A stretch of 58,366 nt of DNA, taken from the NCBI RefSeq assembly GCF_000695625.1, contig NZ_JMQI01000084.1, positions 1 through 58,366 on the forward strand, given 5' to 3'. This document shows positions 24,933 through 33,014 of this stretch, in pieces (within the stretch, counting starts at the first letter, position 1; every line of letters begins with the position of its first letter). Under the pieces are notes generated by a model that was given only the letters and a program-made list of their open reading frames with translations, had not been told where the DNA came from and searched no databases. The DNA comes from Amycolatopsis rifamycinica. Lineage in GTDB: Bacteria; Actinomycetota; Actinomycetes; Mycobacteriales; Pseudonocardiaceae. The translations under genes were made by a program, and so were the position numbers.

Positions 24933-25775
24933 ATGACCATCGAACGGGAATCCCTCGCCGCGTACCTGACCGCGGCCGACGCGACCGCGTCGGACGCCGT
25001 CGCCCTGGAGGAGGCCGGCTACGGCACGGTGTGGCTGGCCGCGTCACCGCCCGCTGACCTGCGGCCGGTGGAGCGGCTGCTCGACGCGACCGGCCGGATC
25101 GTGGTGGGCACCAGCGTGCTCAACGTGTGGCACGCCGACGCGGAAGAGGTCGCGGAGTCTTACCACCGGATCGCGGCGAAGCACGCCGGCCGGTTCTTCC
25201 TCGGCATCGGCGCCGGCCACCGGGAGCTCGACGCGGGGTACGCGTCGCCGGTGGCGAAGGTCGAGAGCTACCTGGACGCCCTGACCGCGGCGGGGGTGCC
25301 CGCGGACCGGGTGCTGCTGGCCGCCCTCGGGCCGCGGATGCTCCGGCTGGCGGCCGAGCGCGCCGCGGGCACGCTGACGCTGCAGGTGACGCCCGAGCAC
25401 ACCCGGCGTGCCCGCGAGGCGCTCGGCCCGGACAAGCTGGTGGTACCCGGCCACGGCGTCCTCCTGGACGGCGACGCCGGGCGGGCGCGCGAGACCGCCC
25501 GGGCCGGGGTGCGCCCGATGCTGGGCATCAGCAGCTACGCCGCCAACCTCCGGCGGATCGGGTACACCGAGGAGGACCTGACGGAGCCGTTCAGCGACCG
25601 GCTGATCGACGGCTTGGTGTTCCACGGCGACGAAGCGGCGGTCGCGGCGGGCATCCGCGCGGAGCTGGCGGCGGGGGCCAGCCAGGTCGGCCTGCACGCG
25701 ATGGGCGCGGACCCGATCGGGGACCTGCGGGCGATCGCCGCGGCGGTGGGCGAGCAGCGGGTGCCGCAGAGCTGA
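24933..25775 (+). CDS. LLM-class F420-dependent oxidoreductase (TIGR03620-like)
   Basis: 280 residues from ATG 24933 with GAGG eight bases upstream; an in-frame GTG at 24927 is closer to that site. Shorter than standard LLM proteins. It has the barrel features V-W-L-A-A-S-P-P, I-V-V-G-T-S-V-L-N-V-W and F-F-L-G-I-G-A-G-H-R-E. This combination resembles the compact actinobacterial F420-dependent subfamily TIGR03620. Substrate unknown. It is a single gene under the divergent LysR regulator. Confidence 0.85.
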   Translation: MTIERESLAAYLTAADATASDAVALEEAGYGTVWLAASPPADLRPVERLLDATGRIVVGTSVLNVWHADAEEVAESYHRIAAKHAGRFFLGIGAGHRELDAGYASPVAKVESYLDALTAAGVPADRVLLAALGPRMLRLAAERAAGTLTLQVTPEHTRRAREALGPDKLVVPGHGVLLDGDAGRARETARAGVRPMLGISSYAANLRRIGYTEEDLTEPFSDRLIDGLVFHGDEAAVAAGIRAELAAGASQVGLHAMGADPIGDLRAIAAAVGEQRVPQS

Positions 25776-25897
25776 TGCGGCCGGGCCGGCCGCGGCGAGC
25801 AGGCGGGCGGCCGCGCGCGCCGGTGACCGGTGTGTGGCCGCGTGTCGCCTGTGGGCCGGTCGCGGGCGTGCGGCCGGCCCGCGGGCTGAGCGCCGCT

Positions 25898-26878
25898 CTA
25901 CCGCCGGCGGGCTTCGTCCAGGCGCCGGGCCTCCGCGGCCTGCTCGAACGGGGTGTCGCCGGCCGGGTGGCGGTCGCCCAGTGCGGTGAACAGGGCGGCG
26001 ACCTTCAGCGAGTCGTGGTGCGTGGCCAGGTCCGCCAGTGCCGGGTCCGTGGCCGCCAGTACCTCGCGGAACCGGCGCTCGGCGAGCGGGCCGAGCCGGT
26101 CGTAGATCTGCAGGAAGACCTTGCCCGCCCGGTCGCGGGCCCAGTTCGCGGGCAGCAGCTCGGCCGGCAGGTCGGGGTCGGTCTCCGGGAAGCGGCGCCA
26201 GTCCACGCGCAGCTCGGTGCGGGTGCGCAACGCCTGCGCCGGGCTGATCAGGCCCGCCTCCAGGCCGGTGAGCACCTCTTCGTACCGGTCGGCGAACTGC
26301 TCGTACTCGCGAGCCAGCGGTTCGAGGTCGAAGGCCGCGGCCGCCGCGGCCGAACCCGGGACCTCGGTCGCGCGGAACACCGTCGCGCTGCGGAGGCCCA
26401 GCTCGCGCAGGGCGGTCAGCGCCGGTCCGGCCAGGTCGTGGGGGCTGACCCAGACCCCGTCGTAGAGGGCGGCGAACCGCAGCACCCGCAGCCGTGACCG
26501 CAGGGCCGTGCGCAGCCCGCGGTCCTGCTCCGGCACCGAAAAGGTGACCACCGTCCACTGGCCGTCCCACTCCGGCGGGGTCGTCCCGAAGGTCAGCATC
26601 CGGTGCGTGCGCTCGATGATCACCTCGGACGTGCGGGCCGGGATGCCGTACGCCGTCGTCCGGCCGCTGCGGGACACCGTGAGCAGGCCGCGGGCGGCGA
26701 GGCGGCGGATCGCCGCCCGCGCGCTCGCCGGGCTGATGTCGAACTCGCCGAGCAGCTCCACCAGCGCGGCCGACGGGATGTGTTCGTCGCGCCAGTACCA
26801 GAAATCGCCGAGCAGGGACGTCAGGAGCAGCTGTGGCTCGGCTCCCTGCTGGGCGCGGGGCAGCGGGCCCGTCGTCAT
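25898..26878 (-). CDS. PaaX-family transcriptional regulator
   Basis: 326 residues from ATG 26878 behind AGGAG. N-terminal PaaX-type winged helix (S-P-A-S-A-R-A-A-I-R-R-L-A-A-R-G-L-L), a central PaaX domain starting with W-T-V-V-T-F-S-V-P-E, and the C-terminal PaaX helical domain (P-Q-x-x ... L-L-P-A-N-W-A). The archetype represses phenylacetate degradation and is released by phenylacetyl-CoA. Here it diverges from a seven-gene operon with a CoA-transferase, so a CoA thioester made by that operon is the likely inducer. That is an inference from position and family. Confidence 0.9.
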   Translation of the reverse strand: MTTGPLPRAQQGAEPQLLLTSLLGDFWYWRDEHIPSAALVELLGEFDISPASARAAIRRLAARGLLTVSRSGRTTAYGIPARTSEVIIERTHRMLTFGTTPPEWDGQWTVVTFSVPEQDRGLRTALRSRLRVLRFAALYDGVWVSPHDLAGPALTALRELGLRSATVFRATEVPGSAAAAAAFDLEPLAREYEQFADRYEEVLTGLEAGLISPAQALRTRTELRVDWRRFPETDPDLPAELLPANWARDRAGKVFLQIYDRLGPLAERRFREVLAATDPALADLATHHDSLKVAALFTALGDRHPAGDTPFEQAAEARRLDEARRR

Positions 26879-26958
26879 CGCGCTCCTGCCTCTCCCGGCG
26901 GCCGGTCCGCCGCGGGGGTCCATGGTGGCAGCTCCGGCCGGGCCGGTGGATCCAGGGG

Positions 26959-27004
26959 TTGAAACACGCGACACATCATGCGACGATCGGCGCCCAGATA
27001 GCAA
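26959..27004. promoter_or_regulatory. Overlapping divergent promoters between PaaX gene and the importer operon
   Basis: Plus strand: TTGAAA (26959-26964), 17 bp, GACGAT (26982-26987). Minus strand: TTGCTA (26999-27004), 18 bp, CATGAT (26975-26980). The two -10 regions nearly coincide, so one regulator bound here would control both directions. Direct repeats GCGAC at 26968 and 26981 fall in the shared part. Confidence 0.4.
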
Positions 27005-27067
27005 CCAATCATTCCCCAGGTCCCCGCGCCGCCCCGTCCGGACGGCCTTCCGCAGGAAGAATTCGAC

Positions 27068-27985
27068 ATGGGTTCCTCACTTCGTCAATGGCGTCGAAGC
27101 ACGCTCGCCGCGGTCGCCGCGGGACTCGCGCTGGCCGGGTGCACGGTCGACGACGGGGCCGCCTCCGCGCCCACCGCGGCCGCCCTCACCACCGACGCGG
27201 CGCTGCACGACCAGCTGCCGCAGGCGGTCAAGGACGCGGGCGTCCTCCGGTTCGCCGGCGACTCCCACCCGCCGTACCGCACCGTCGGCCCGGACGGCAG
27301 GACCGTCACCGGCATCGACCACGACTTCCAGCAGGCGCTCGGCCAGCTCCTGGGCGTGCGCACCGAAACCACCATCGTCAGCGGGCTGCCGGCCGCGCTG
27401 CAGGGCATGCTCAGCGGCCGGTACGACGCGTTCAACGGGCCGGTCAAGGCGACCGCCGAGCGCGAGAAGCAGTTCGACACCGTCACGTGGATGACCACGC
27501 GGACGTCCTATGTGGTCCCCACCGGTTCCGCCGCGGGCGTCAAGCAGGCCGCCGACCTCTGCGGCAAGCGCGTCGCGGTGGTCACCGCGAGCGTCGTGGA
27601 AGACCAGCTCGCCAAGCTGTCGGCCTACTGTGAGCGCTCACAGAAGGCGGCCGTGCATGTGGTCGGGCTCGACGACACGAACGCGACGCTGCTGGCCGCG
27701 AAGTCCGGCCGGGCCGAGGCCGCCGGGATGACCCAGGCCGCCGCGATCGACGTGACCACCCAGCAGAAGGGGCAGTACGAGTACGTGACGCAGACCGAGG
27801 AGCAGGGCGCCACCAAGGACAACCTCGCGCTGTACACGCCGAAGGCCGCGAAGCTCGGGCCGGTGCTGCAGAAGGCCTTCGAAGAACTGTTCCGCAACGG
27901 CACGTACACGCGGATCATGCGTCAGTGGGGCCTGGACGACGTCAAGGTCCCGCAACCCCTGTTCGACGCGGCCTCCGCGAAATGA
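27068..27985 (+). CDS. Amino-acid-type ABC transporter substrate-binding lipoprotein
   Basis: 305 residues. Signal and lipobox L-A-G-C near residue 24. Family-3 binding fold: V-L-R-F-A-G-D-S-H-P-P-Y-R-T-V, V-T-G-I-D-H-D-F-Q-Q-A-L-G, D-A-F-N-G-P-V-K-A-T, ending R-I-M-R-Q-W-G-L. This class normally binds polar amino acids or related small acids outside the membrane and hands them to the permease encoded next. The first gene of a tightly coupled operon; a decayed paralogue of it lies at 34274-34612. Confidence 0.92.
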   Translation: MGSSLRQWRRSTLAAVAAGLALAGCTVDDGAASAPTAAALTTDAALHDQLPQAVKDAGVLRFAGDSHPPYRTVGPDGRTVTGIDHDFQQALGQLLGVRTETTIVSGLPAALQGMLSGRYDAFNGPVKATAEREKQFDTVTWMTTRTSYVVPTGSAAGVKQAADLCGKRVAVVTASVVEDQLAKLSAYCERSQKAAVHVVGLDDTNATLLAAKSGRAEAAGMTQAAAIDVTTQQKGQYEYVTQTEEQGATKDNLALYTPKAAKLGPVLQKAFEELFRNGTYTRIMRQWGLDDVKVPQPLFDAASAK

Positions 27986-28854
27986 CCGCCGTGTCCACAG
28001 TGGAGGAGTCGACGGCCCGCGACGACGTCGCCGGCGCCCGCGGCCGGTTCCGGCCGCTGCGCTGGCTGTTCGTCCTCGTGCTGGCGGTGCTGGCCGCGCA
28101 GCTGGTGGTCTTCCTGGCCGGCAACGACCGCTTCCAGTGGGACGTCGTGGCGAAGTACCTCTTCGAGAAGAGCGTCATGGCGGGACTGGGCACCACCGTG
28201 CTGCTCGCGGTCGCCGCCATGGTGCTCGGCTCGGTGGCCGGCGGCGTCGTCGCGGCGATGCAGCTGAGCGGGTTCGCGCCCGCCCGGTGGGTGGCGACGC
28301 TGTGGGTCGGGCTGTTCCGCGGCATCCCGCCGCTGGTGCAGCTGATCTTCTGGTTCAACCTCGCCTACCTGCTCCCCGCGTTGTCGATCGGCATCCCGTT
28401 CGGCCCGGTCTTCGGCACCTGGGACGCCAACACGGTCATCACGCCGCTGACGGCCGCGGTGATCGGCCTGTCGCTGGTCGAATCGGCCTACCTGGCGGAG
28501 ATCTTCCGCGCCGGCGTGTCGTCGGTCGACCCCGGGCAGCGCGACGCCGCCCGCGCGATGGGCTACCCGCCGGGCCAGACGCTGCTGCGGATCGTGCTGC
28601 CGCAGGCGATGCGCGTGATCATCCCGCCCGCGGGCAGCCAGTTCATCAACGTGCTCAAGGGCACCGCGCTCGTGTCGGTCATCGCGATGTCGGACCTGCT
28701 GCACTCGGTGCAGGTCATCTACAACCGCACCTACGAAATCGTGCCGATGCTGCTGGTCGCCTGCTTCTGGTACCTGGTCGTCGTCACCCTGCTGACCGCC
28801 GGGCAACGCCGGCTGGAGCGCCGGTTCTCCCGCGGCCACCGGAGTGCCCGGTGA
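27982..28854 (+). CDS. ABC transporter permease, polar amino acid (HisM/GlnP) type
   Basis: 290 residues, ATGA overlap with the binding-protein gene. Five or more membrane helices. The ATPase-coupling EAA loop is visible as E-I-F-R-A-G-V-S-S-V-D-P-G-Q-R-D-A-A-R-A-M-G-Y. Only one permease is encoded, so the channel is probably a homodimer. Works with the binding protein before it and the ATPase after it to import the operon's substrate. Confidence 0.92.
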   Translation: MTAVSTVEESTARDDVAGARGRFRPLRWLFVLVLAVLAAQLVVFLAGNDRFQWDVVAKYLFEKSVMAGLGTTVLLAVAAMVLGSVAGGVVAAMQLSGFAPARWVATLWVGLFRGIPPLVQLIFWFNLAYLLPALSIGIPFGPVFGTWDANTVITPLTAAVIGLSLVESAYLAEIFRAGVSSVDPGQRDAARAMGYPPGQTLLRIVLPQAMRVIIPPAGSQFINVLKGTALVSVIAMSDLLHSVQVIYNRTYEIVPMLLVACFWYLVVVTLLTAGQRRLERRFSRGHRSAR

Positions 28855-29636
28855 GCGCGCCGGTGCTGCGGATCAGCGCCATCCGCAAGGAATTCGGCAC
28901 GGTGACCGCGTTGGCGGGCGTCAGCCTCGACGTGCGCGAAGGGGAGACGGTCGTCGTCATCGGGCCGTCGGGCTCGGGCAAGTCGACCCTCGTCCGGTGC
29001 GCCCACCAGCTGGAGCCCATCGACGGCGGGGCGATGTACCTCGACGGCGAGCTGCTGGGCCACCGGCGCGCACCCGGCGGCCTGCGGCCGCTGAGCGAGC
29101 GGCGGATCGCCGTCCAGCGCCGCCGGATGAGCATGGTCTTCCAGCAGTTCAACCTGTTCCCGCAGTTCACCGTGCTGCGCAACGTGACCGACGCGGCGAT
29201 CCGCGTCCACGGGCGTGACCGGTCCACAGTGGAACAGGAGGCCCGGGAGCTGCTGGCGCGGATCGGCCTGGCCGGGCGCGAGGACCACTACCCGCGCCAG
29301 CTCTCGGGCGGGCAGCAGCAGCGCGTCGCCATCGCGCGGGCCGTGCTGGTCCGGCCGCGGGTGATGCTGTTCGACGAGCCCACCAGCGCACTGGACCCGG
29401 AGCTGGTCGACGAGGTACTGGCCGTGCTGCGCGGCCTCGCCGAGGCGGGCACCACGATGGTCGTCGTCACCCACGAGATGGCCTTCGCGCGCGAGGTGGC
29501 CGACCGGTGCGTGTTCATGGAAGCGGGCCGGATCGTCGAGGAAGGCCCGCCGGCCGAGCTGTTCGCCCGCCCGCGGACCGACCGGCTGCGCGCCTTCCTG
29601 TCCCGCCATCTGTCCGAAACGGAGGGTGCGTCGTGA
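28851..29636 (+). CDS. ABC transporter ATPase, GlnQ type
   Basis: 261 residues, GTGA overlap with the permease gene. Walker A G-P-S-G-S-G-K-S-T near residue 38, Q-loop F-Q-Q-F-N-L-F, signature L-S-G-G-Q-Q-Q-R, Walker B V-M-L-F-D-E-P-T-S-A-L-D, switch His in V-V-V-T-H-E. It powers uptake through the permease. The sequence is standard for polar amino acid importers. Confidence 0.93.
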   Translation: MSAPVLRISAIRKEFGTVTALAGVSLDVREGETVVVIGPSGSGKSTLVRCAHQLEPIDGGAMYLDGELLGHRRAPGGLRPLSERRIAVQRRRMSMVFQQFNLFPQFTVLRNVTDAAIRVHGRDRSTVEQEARELLARIGLAGREDHYPRQLSGGQQQRVAIARAVLVRPRVMLFDEPTSALDPELVDEVLAVLRGLAEAGTTMVVVTHEMAFAREVADRCVFMEAGRIVEEGPPAELFARPRTDRLRAFLSRHLSETEGAS

Positions 29637-30772
29637 TCACTGTCGGCGCTGTCGGCGACCTCATCCTGGACGAGCCGGACCCCGGGTTCTTCCTCGCCCC
29701 GGCTGCGCCGGTGCTGCGCGGGATGGACCTGGCGATCGGCCACGTCGAGGTGCCGCACTCGACCACGGCGGTGCAGCAGAGCACCGACGTCCCGGCGCCG
29801 CCCGCGGATCCCGCGGCGCTGAAGGCGGTGGCCGAGGCCGGGTTCGCGGTGGTCACCCTGGCGGGCAACCACGTCCTCGACGCCGGTGCCGGCGGGCTGG
29901 CCGACACCATCGCCTACTCGCGCGAGGCCGGCATGGTGACGGCCGGCGCCGGGGTGAACCTCGCCGAGGCCCGGCGCCCGGCGATCGTCGAGCGCGGTGG
30001 CCTGCGGATCGGCGTGCTGTCCTACAACTGCGTCGGCCCGCGCGAGTCCTGGGCCACCTCCCGCAAGCCCGGCTGCGCGTACGTCCATGTCCTCACCCAC
30101 TACGAGCTGGACCACGCGAGCCCGGGCGGTCCGCCGAAGATCTACACCTTCGCCGATCCCGACAGCCTGGACGCGATGGCCGACGACGTGCGCCGCCTGC
30201 GGGCCGAGGTCGACGTCGTGGTGGTGTCCCTGCACAAGGGCGTCGGGCACACGCCGGTGACCGTCGCGATGTACGAGAGCCCGGTCGCCCGCGCGGCGGT
30301 CGACGCGGGCGCCGACGCGGTGTTCGCCCACCACCCGCACATCATGCGCGGCATCGAAGTCCACCGGGGACGGCCGATCTTCCACGGCCTCGGCAACTTC
30401 GCCACCGTCACCCACGCCTTGACACCCGGCGCCGGGGTGGGCGCGGACGAACTGCGCGCGTGGGCCGAGCGGCGCACGCAGCTCTACGGCTTCGCGCCGG
30501 ACCCGGACATGCCGTTCTTCCCGTTCCACCCCGAAAGCCGCAACACCGCCATCGCCTTCTGCCGCTTCGACGGGACCGGCCTGCGCGAAGCGGGCTTCGT
30601 CCCCTGCCGGATCGACGACCACGGCCGTCCGGTCCCGGTCGGCGGCACGCCGGAAGGCCAAGCAGTCACGAAGTACGTCGAGGACATCACCCGCGGGGCC
30701 CGGCTCAACGGCCGGTTCACCACCCGCGGCGCCGAAGTGCTCGTCGACGCCGAAGAGGGGGTTCCCGCATGA
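29633..30772 (+). CDS. CapA-family metallophosphatase-like protein, cytosolic
   Basis: 379 residues, GTGA overlap with the ATPase gene. The CapA/PgsA fold (calcineurin-like): A-V-G-D-L-I-L near residue 6, L-A-G-N-H-V-L-D-A-G, S-L-H-K-G-V-G-H, A-H-H-P-H-I-M-R-G. These supply the metal-binding Asp, Asn and His residues. CapA proteins are usually linked to poly-gamma-glutamate capsule synthesis and anchored outside, but this one lacks any signal or membrane helix. It sits in the middle of a catabolic operon, so it may be an intracellular phosphoesterase or ligase for the imported compound. No other capsule genes are nearby. Confidence 0.85.
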   Translation: MITVGAVGDLILDEPDPGFFLAPAAPVLRGMDLAIGHVEVPHSTTAVQQSTDVPAPPADPAALKAVAEAGFAVVTLAGNHVLDAGAGGLADTIAYSREAGMVTAGAGVNLAEARRPAIVERGGLRIGVLSYNCVGPRESWATSRKPGCAYVHVLTHYELDHASPGGPPKIYTFADPDSLDAMADDVRRLRAEVDVVVVSLHKGVGHTPVTVAMYESPVARAAVDAGADAVFAHHPHIMRGIEVHRGRPIFHGLGNFATVTHALTPGAGVGADELRAWAERRTQLYGFAPDPDMPFFPFHPESRNTAIAFCRFDGTGLREAGFVPCRIDDHGRPVPVGGTPEGQAVTKYVEDITRGARLNGRFTTRGAEVLVDAEEGVPA

Positions 30773-32007
30773 CCGACCAGCCACTGGCCGGCCGCACCGT
30801 CATCGACCTGACCACCGCGCTCGCCGGGCCGTACGCGACCCTGCTGCTCGCCGGGCTCGGCGCGACCGTGATCAAGGTCGAAAACCCCGCCACCGGCGGG
30901 GACTCGTCCCGCAACAACGCGCCCTACGTCGGCCGTGACGGGCTGAACCTCGCCCGCCGGCACGACGACGACCTCTCGGTGTCGATGCTGCTGCGCGGCC
31001 GCAACAAGCTCAGCGTCACCCTCGACCTCAAGAACCCGCGGTCCCGCGCGGTGTTCACCGACCTCGTCCGCGACGCCGACGTGCTGGTCGAGAACTACAG
31101 CCCGGGCGTCACCGACCGGCTCGGCATCTCCTACGAACGGGTCCGGGAGATCAACCCGCGGCTCGTCTACACCTCGATCAGCGGCTTCGGCGCCCAGGGC
31201 GGGCCGGGCTCGGGCAAGGCCATGGACTCGATCATCCAGGCGCTGAGCGGGGTGATGATGACCGCGGGCGAGCCCGACGAGGGCCCGGTCCGGTTCGGCC
31301 TGCCGATCGGCGACCTCCTCGCGCCGCTGTTCGCCGTGGTCGGCACGGTGTCGGCGCTGTTGCAGGCCGAGCACACCGGCGAGGGCCAGCACGTCGACGT
31401 CTCGATGCTCGGCGCGCTGACGTCGCTGGTCGCGTGCGAGCCGTTCGACGCCTTCGACGCGGTCGGCCTGCCGCAGCGCACCGGGTCGATGGTGCCGCGG
31501 CTGGCGCCGTTCGGCATCCTGCCCGCCGCCGACGGCCACCTCGCCCTCTGCGCGCCGACCGACGCCTTCGCCCACGGCGTGCTGCGGGCCATCGGCCGCC
31601 CGGAACTGGCCGAGGACGACCGCTACCGGACCCGCGACCAGCGGGTCCGTGCGGCCGACGAGCTGCACGCCCTCATCCGCGAGTGGTGCCGGGTGCGGCC
31701 ACTGGCCGAGATCCTCGCCGCGTTCACCGCCGAGGGGGTGCCCGCGGCCGAGGTCCGCGAGCCGCGGGAAGCCGTCCGCGACCCGCTGGTCCTCGCGCGC
31801 GAGGAGGTCGTGCCGCTGCGGCACCCGCGGCACGGCGCGGTCGCCGACCTGGCCGGGACCGGCGTGCCGATCCGCTTCTCCGCCGCCCGCGTCGCCCTCG
31901 ACCGGCCGGCGCCCGCGCTGGGGGAGCACAACGAGCACGTCTACCGCGAACTGCTCGGCTACACCGAACAGCAGCTCGCGGACCTCGCCGCGGAGGCGGT
32001 GATTTGA
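30769..32007 (+). CDS. Class III (CaiB/BaiF) CoA-transferase
   Basis: 412 residues, ATGA overlap with the CapA-like gene. N-terminal motif V-I-D-L-T-T-A-L-A-G-P-Y-A-T-L-L-L-A-G-L-G-A and V-I-K-V-E-N-P; R-N-K-L-S-V-T-L-D-L-K; the catalytic Asp of the family falls in A-M-D-S-I-I-Q-A-L-S-G. The enzyme moves CoA between carboxylic acids through an aspartyl-CoA intermediate. In 2-hydroxyacid pathways such enzymes load the acid before the HGD-D dehydratase acts; the next two genes encode that family, so this is probably the activating step. Confidence 0.92.
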   Translation: MTDQPLAGRTVIDLTTALAGPYATLLLAGLGATVIKVENPATGGDSSRNNAPYVGRDGLNLARRHDDDLSVSMLLRGRNKLSVTLDLKNPRSRAVFTDLVRDADVLVENYSPGVTDRLGISYERVREINPRLVYTSISGFGAQGGPGSGKAMDSIIQALSGVMMTAGEPDEGPVRFGLPIGDLLAPLFAVVGTVSALLQAEHTGEGQHVDVSMLGALTSLVACEPFDAFDAVGLPQRTGSMVPRLAPFGILPAADGHLALCAPTDAFAHGVLRAIGRPELAEDDRYRTRDQRVRAADELHALIREWCRVRPLAEILAAFTAEGVPAAEVREPREAVRDPLVLAREEVVPLRHPRHGAVADLAGTGVPIRFSAARVALDRPAPALGEHNEHVYRELLGYTEQQLADLAAEAVI

Positions 32008-33014
32008 ACACCGTCGGGTACGTCGGCGCGGACGTCCCGGTCGAGCTGATCACCGCGGCCGGGCTGCGGCCGCTGCGGCTGACCGGGAAGCCGGGCGAGG
32101 ACAGCACCCCGGGCGACCGCTACCTCGGCCGCGGCGTGGACCCGGTCGCCCGGTCGATCCTGACGCGGCTGCTCGCCGGCGACTACGGGCCGCTGGAAGC
32201 CGTCATCGTCTCCCGCGACTGCGAAGCGTCCCTGCGGCTGTTCTACGCACTGCGCGAGCTGCGCCGCGTCGAGCCGGAGCTGGGGCTGCCGCCGGTGCGG
32301 CTGGTGGACGTCCTGCACCTGCCGCACCACACGACCACCCGGTACGTCCACGCGAAGATCGCCCAGCTGCGCGCGTGGCTGGGGCAGTGGCGGCCCATCG
32401 GCGACGACGACCTCGCCGCGGCCATCACCGCCCACGACACCCTGCGGCGGTCCCTCGCCCGCGTCGCCGCCCTGCGGCGGGCGAACCGGCTGAGCGGCAC
32501 CCGGTTCCTCGAGGTCGTCGCCGCGACCACCCGGCTGCCGGTCACCGACGCCACCGCGCTCGTCGAAGGCGTGGCGGCCGGCCCGCCCGTGGCCGACGGG
32601 GTCCGGCTGTTCCTCACCGGGAGCTCCCACGACCACCCGGCGGTGTACGAGACGCTGGAGCGCCACGGCTTCCTCGTCGTGGGGGAGGACCACGACTGGG
32701 GTGAGCTGCTCTTCGCCCGCACCTGCGCCGCGCCGACGCAGCTCGCGCTGGCCGAGCGGTACCAGCACAACGGCCCGGCCGCACCGCGCGCGTCGATCCG
32801 GCAGCGCGCGGGGCACACGGCCGCGGCCGCCCGCGCCTGCGGTGCCGAGGTGCTGTTCTCCTACGCGCGCATCCACGACGACGCCCCGCCGTGGGACTTC
32901 CCGGAGCAGCGGGCCGCGACCGGGCTGCCGGCGGTGCTGGCGGAACGGCAGCCCTACGGCGAGCTGACGCCCGAGGCGCTGGCGGCGCTGGTCCCGGCGG
33001 GAGCGGCGGCGTGA
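32004..33014 (+). CDS. 2-hydroxyacyl-CoA dehydratase (HGD-D) family subunit, iron-sulfur ligands mostly lost
   Basis: 336 residues from a TTG overlapping the CoA-transferase stop (TTGA). The fold matches the BcrC/HgdB-type subunit: V-I-V-S-R-D-C-E-A-S-L-R-L-F-Y, V-D-V-L-H-L-P, then V-R-L-F-L-T-G-S-S. Family members bind a [4Fe-4S] cluster through three or four Cys. Cys73 in the S-x-x-C-x-S position remains, but the later D-D-L-C is E-D-H-D (Asp231) and the K-F-C-D-P site is R-I-H-D-D (His291). This judgement is from alignment by eye to the family pattern. If right, the pair cannot hold the usual cluster, which would fit an aerobic host. Confidence 0.8.
   Translation: MNTVGYVGADVPVELITAAGLRPLRLTGKPGEDSTPGDRYLGRGVDPVARSILTRLLAGDYGPLEAVIVSRDCEASLRLFYALRELRRVEPELGLPPVRLVDVLHLPHHTTTRYVHAKIAQLRAWLGQWRPIGDDDLAAAITAHDTLRRSLARVAALRRANRLSGTRFLEVVAATTRLPVTDATALVEGVAAGPPVADGVRLFLTGSSHDHPAVYETLERHGFLVVGEDHDWGELLFARTCAAPTQLALAERYQHNGPAAPRASIRQRAGHTAAAARACGAEVLFSYARIHDDAPPWDFPEQRAATGLPAVLAERQPYGELTPEALAALVPAGAAA

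Noticed and set aside
25776..25897. Possible hairpin terminator between convergent LLM and PaaX genes
   Set aside because: The segment is GC-rich with many weak self-matches but no single dominant stem could be defined by eye.
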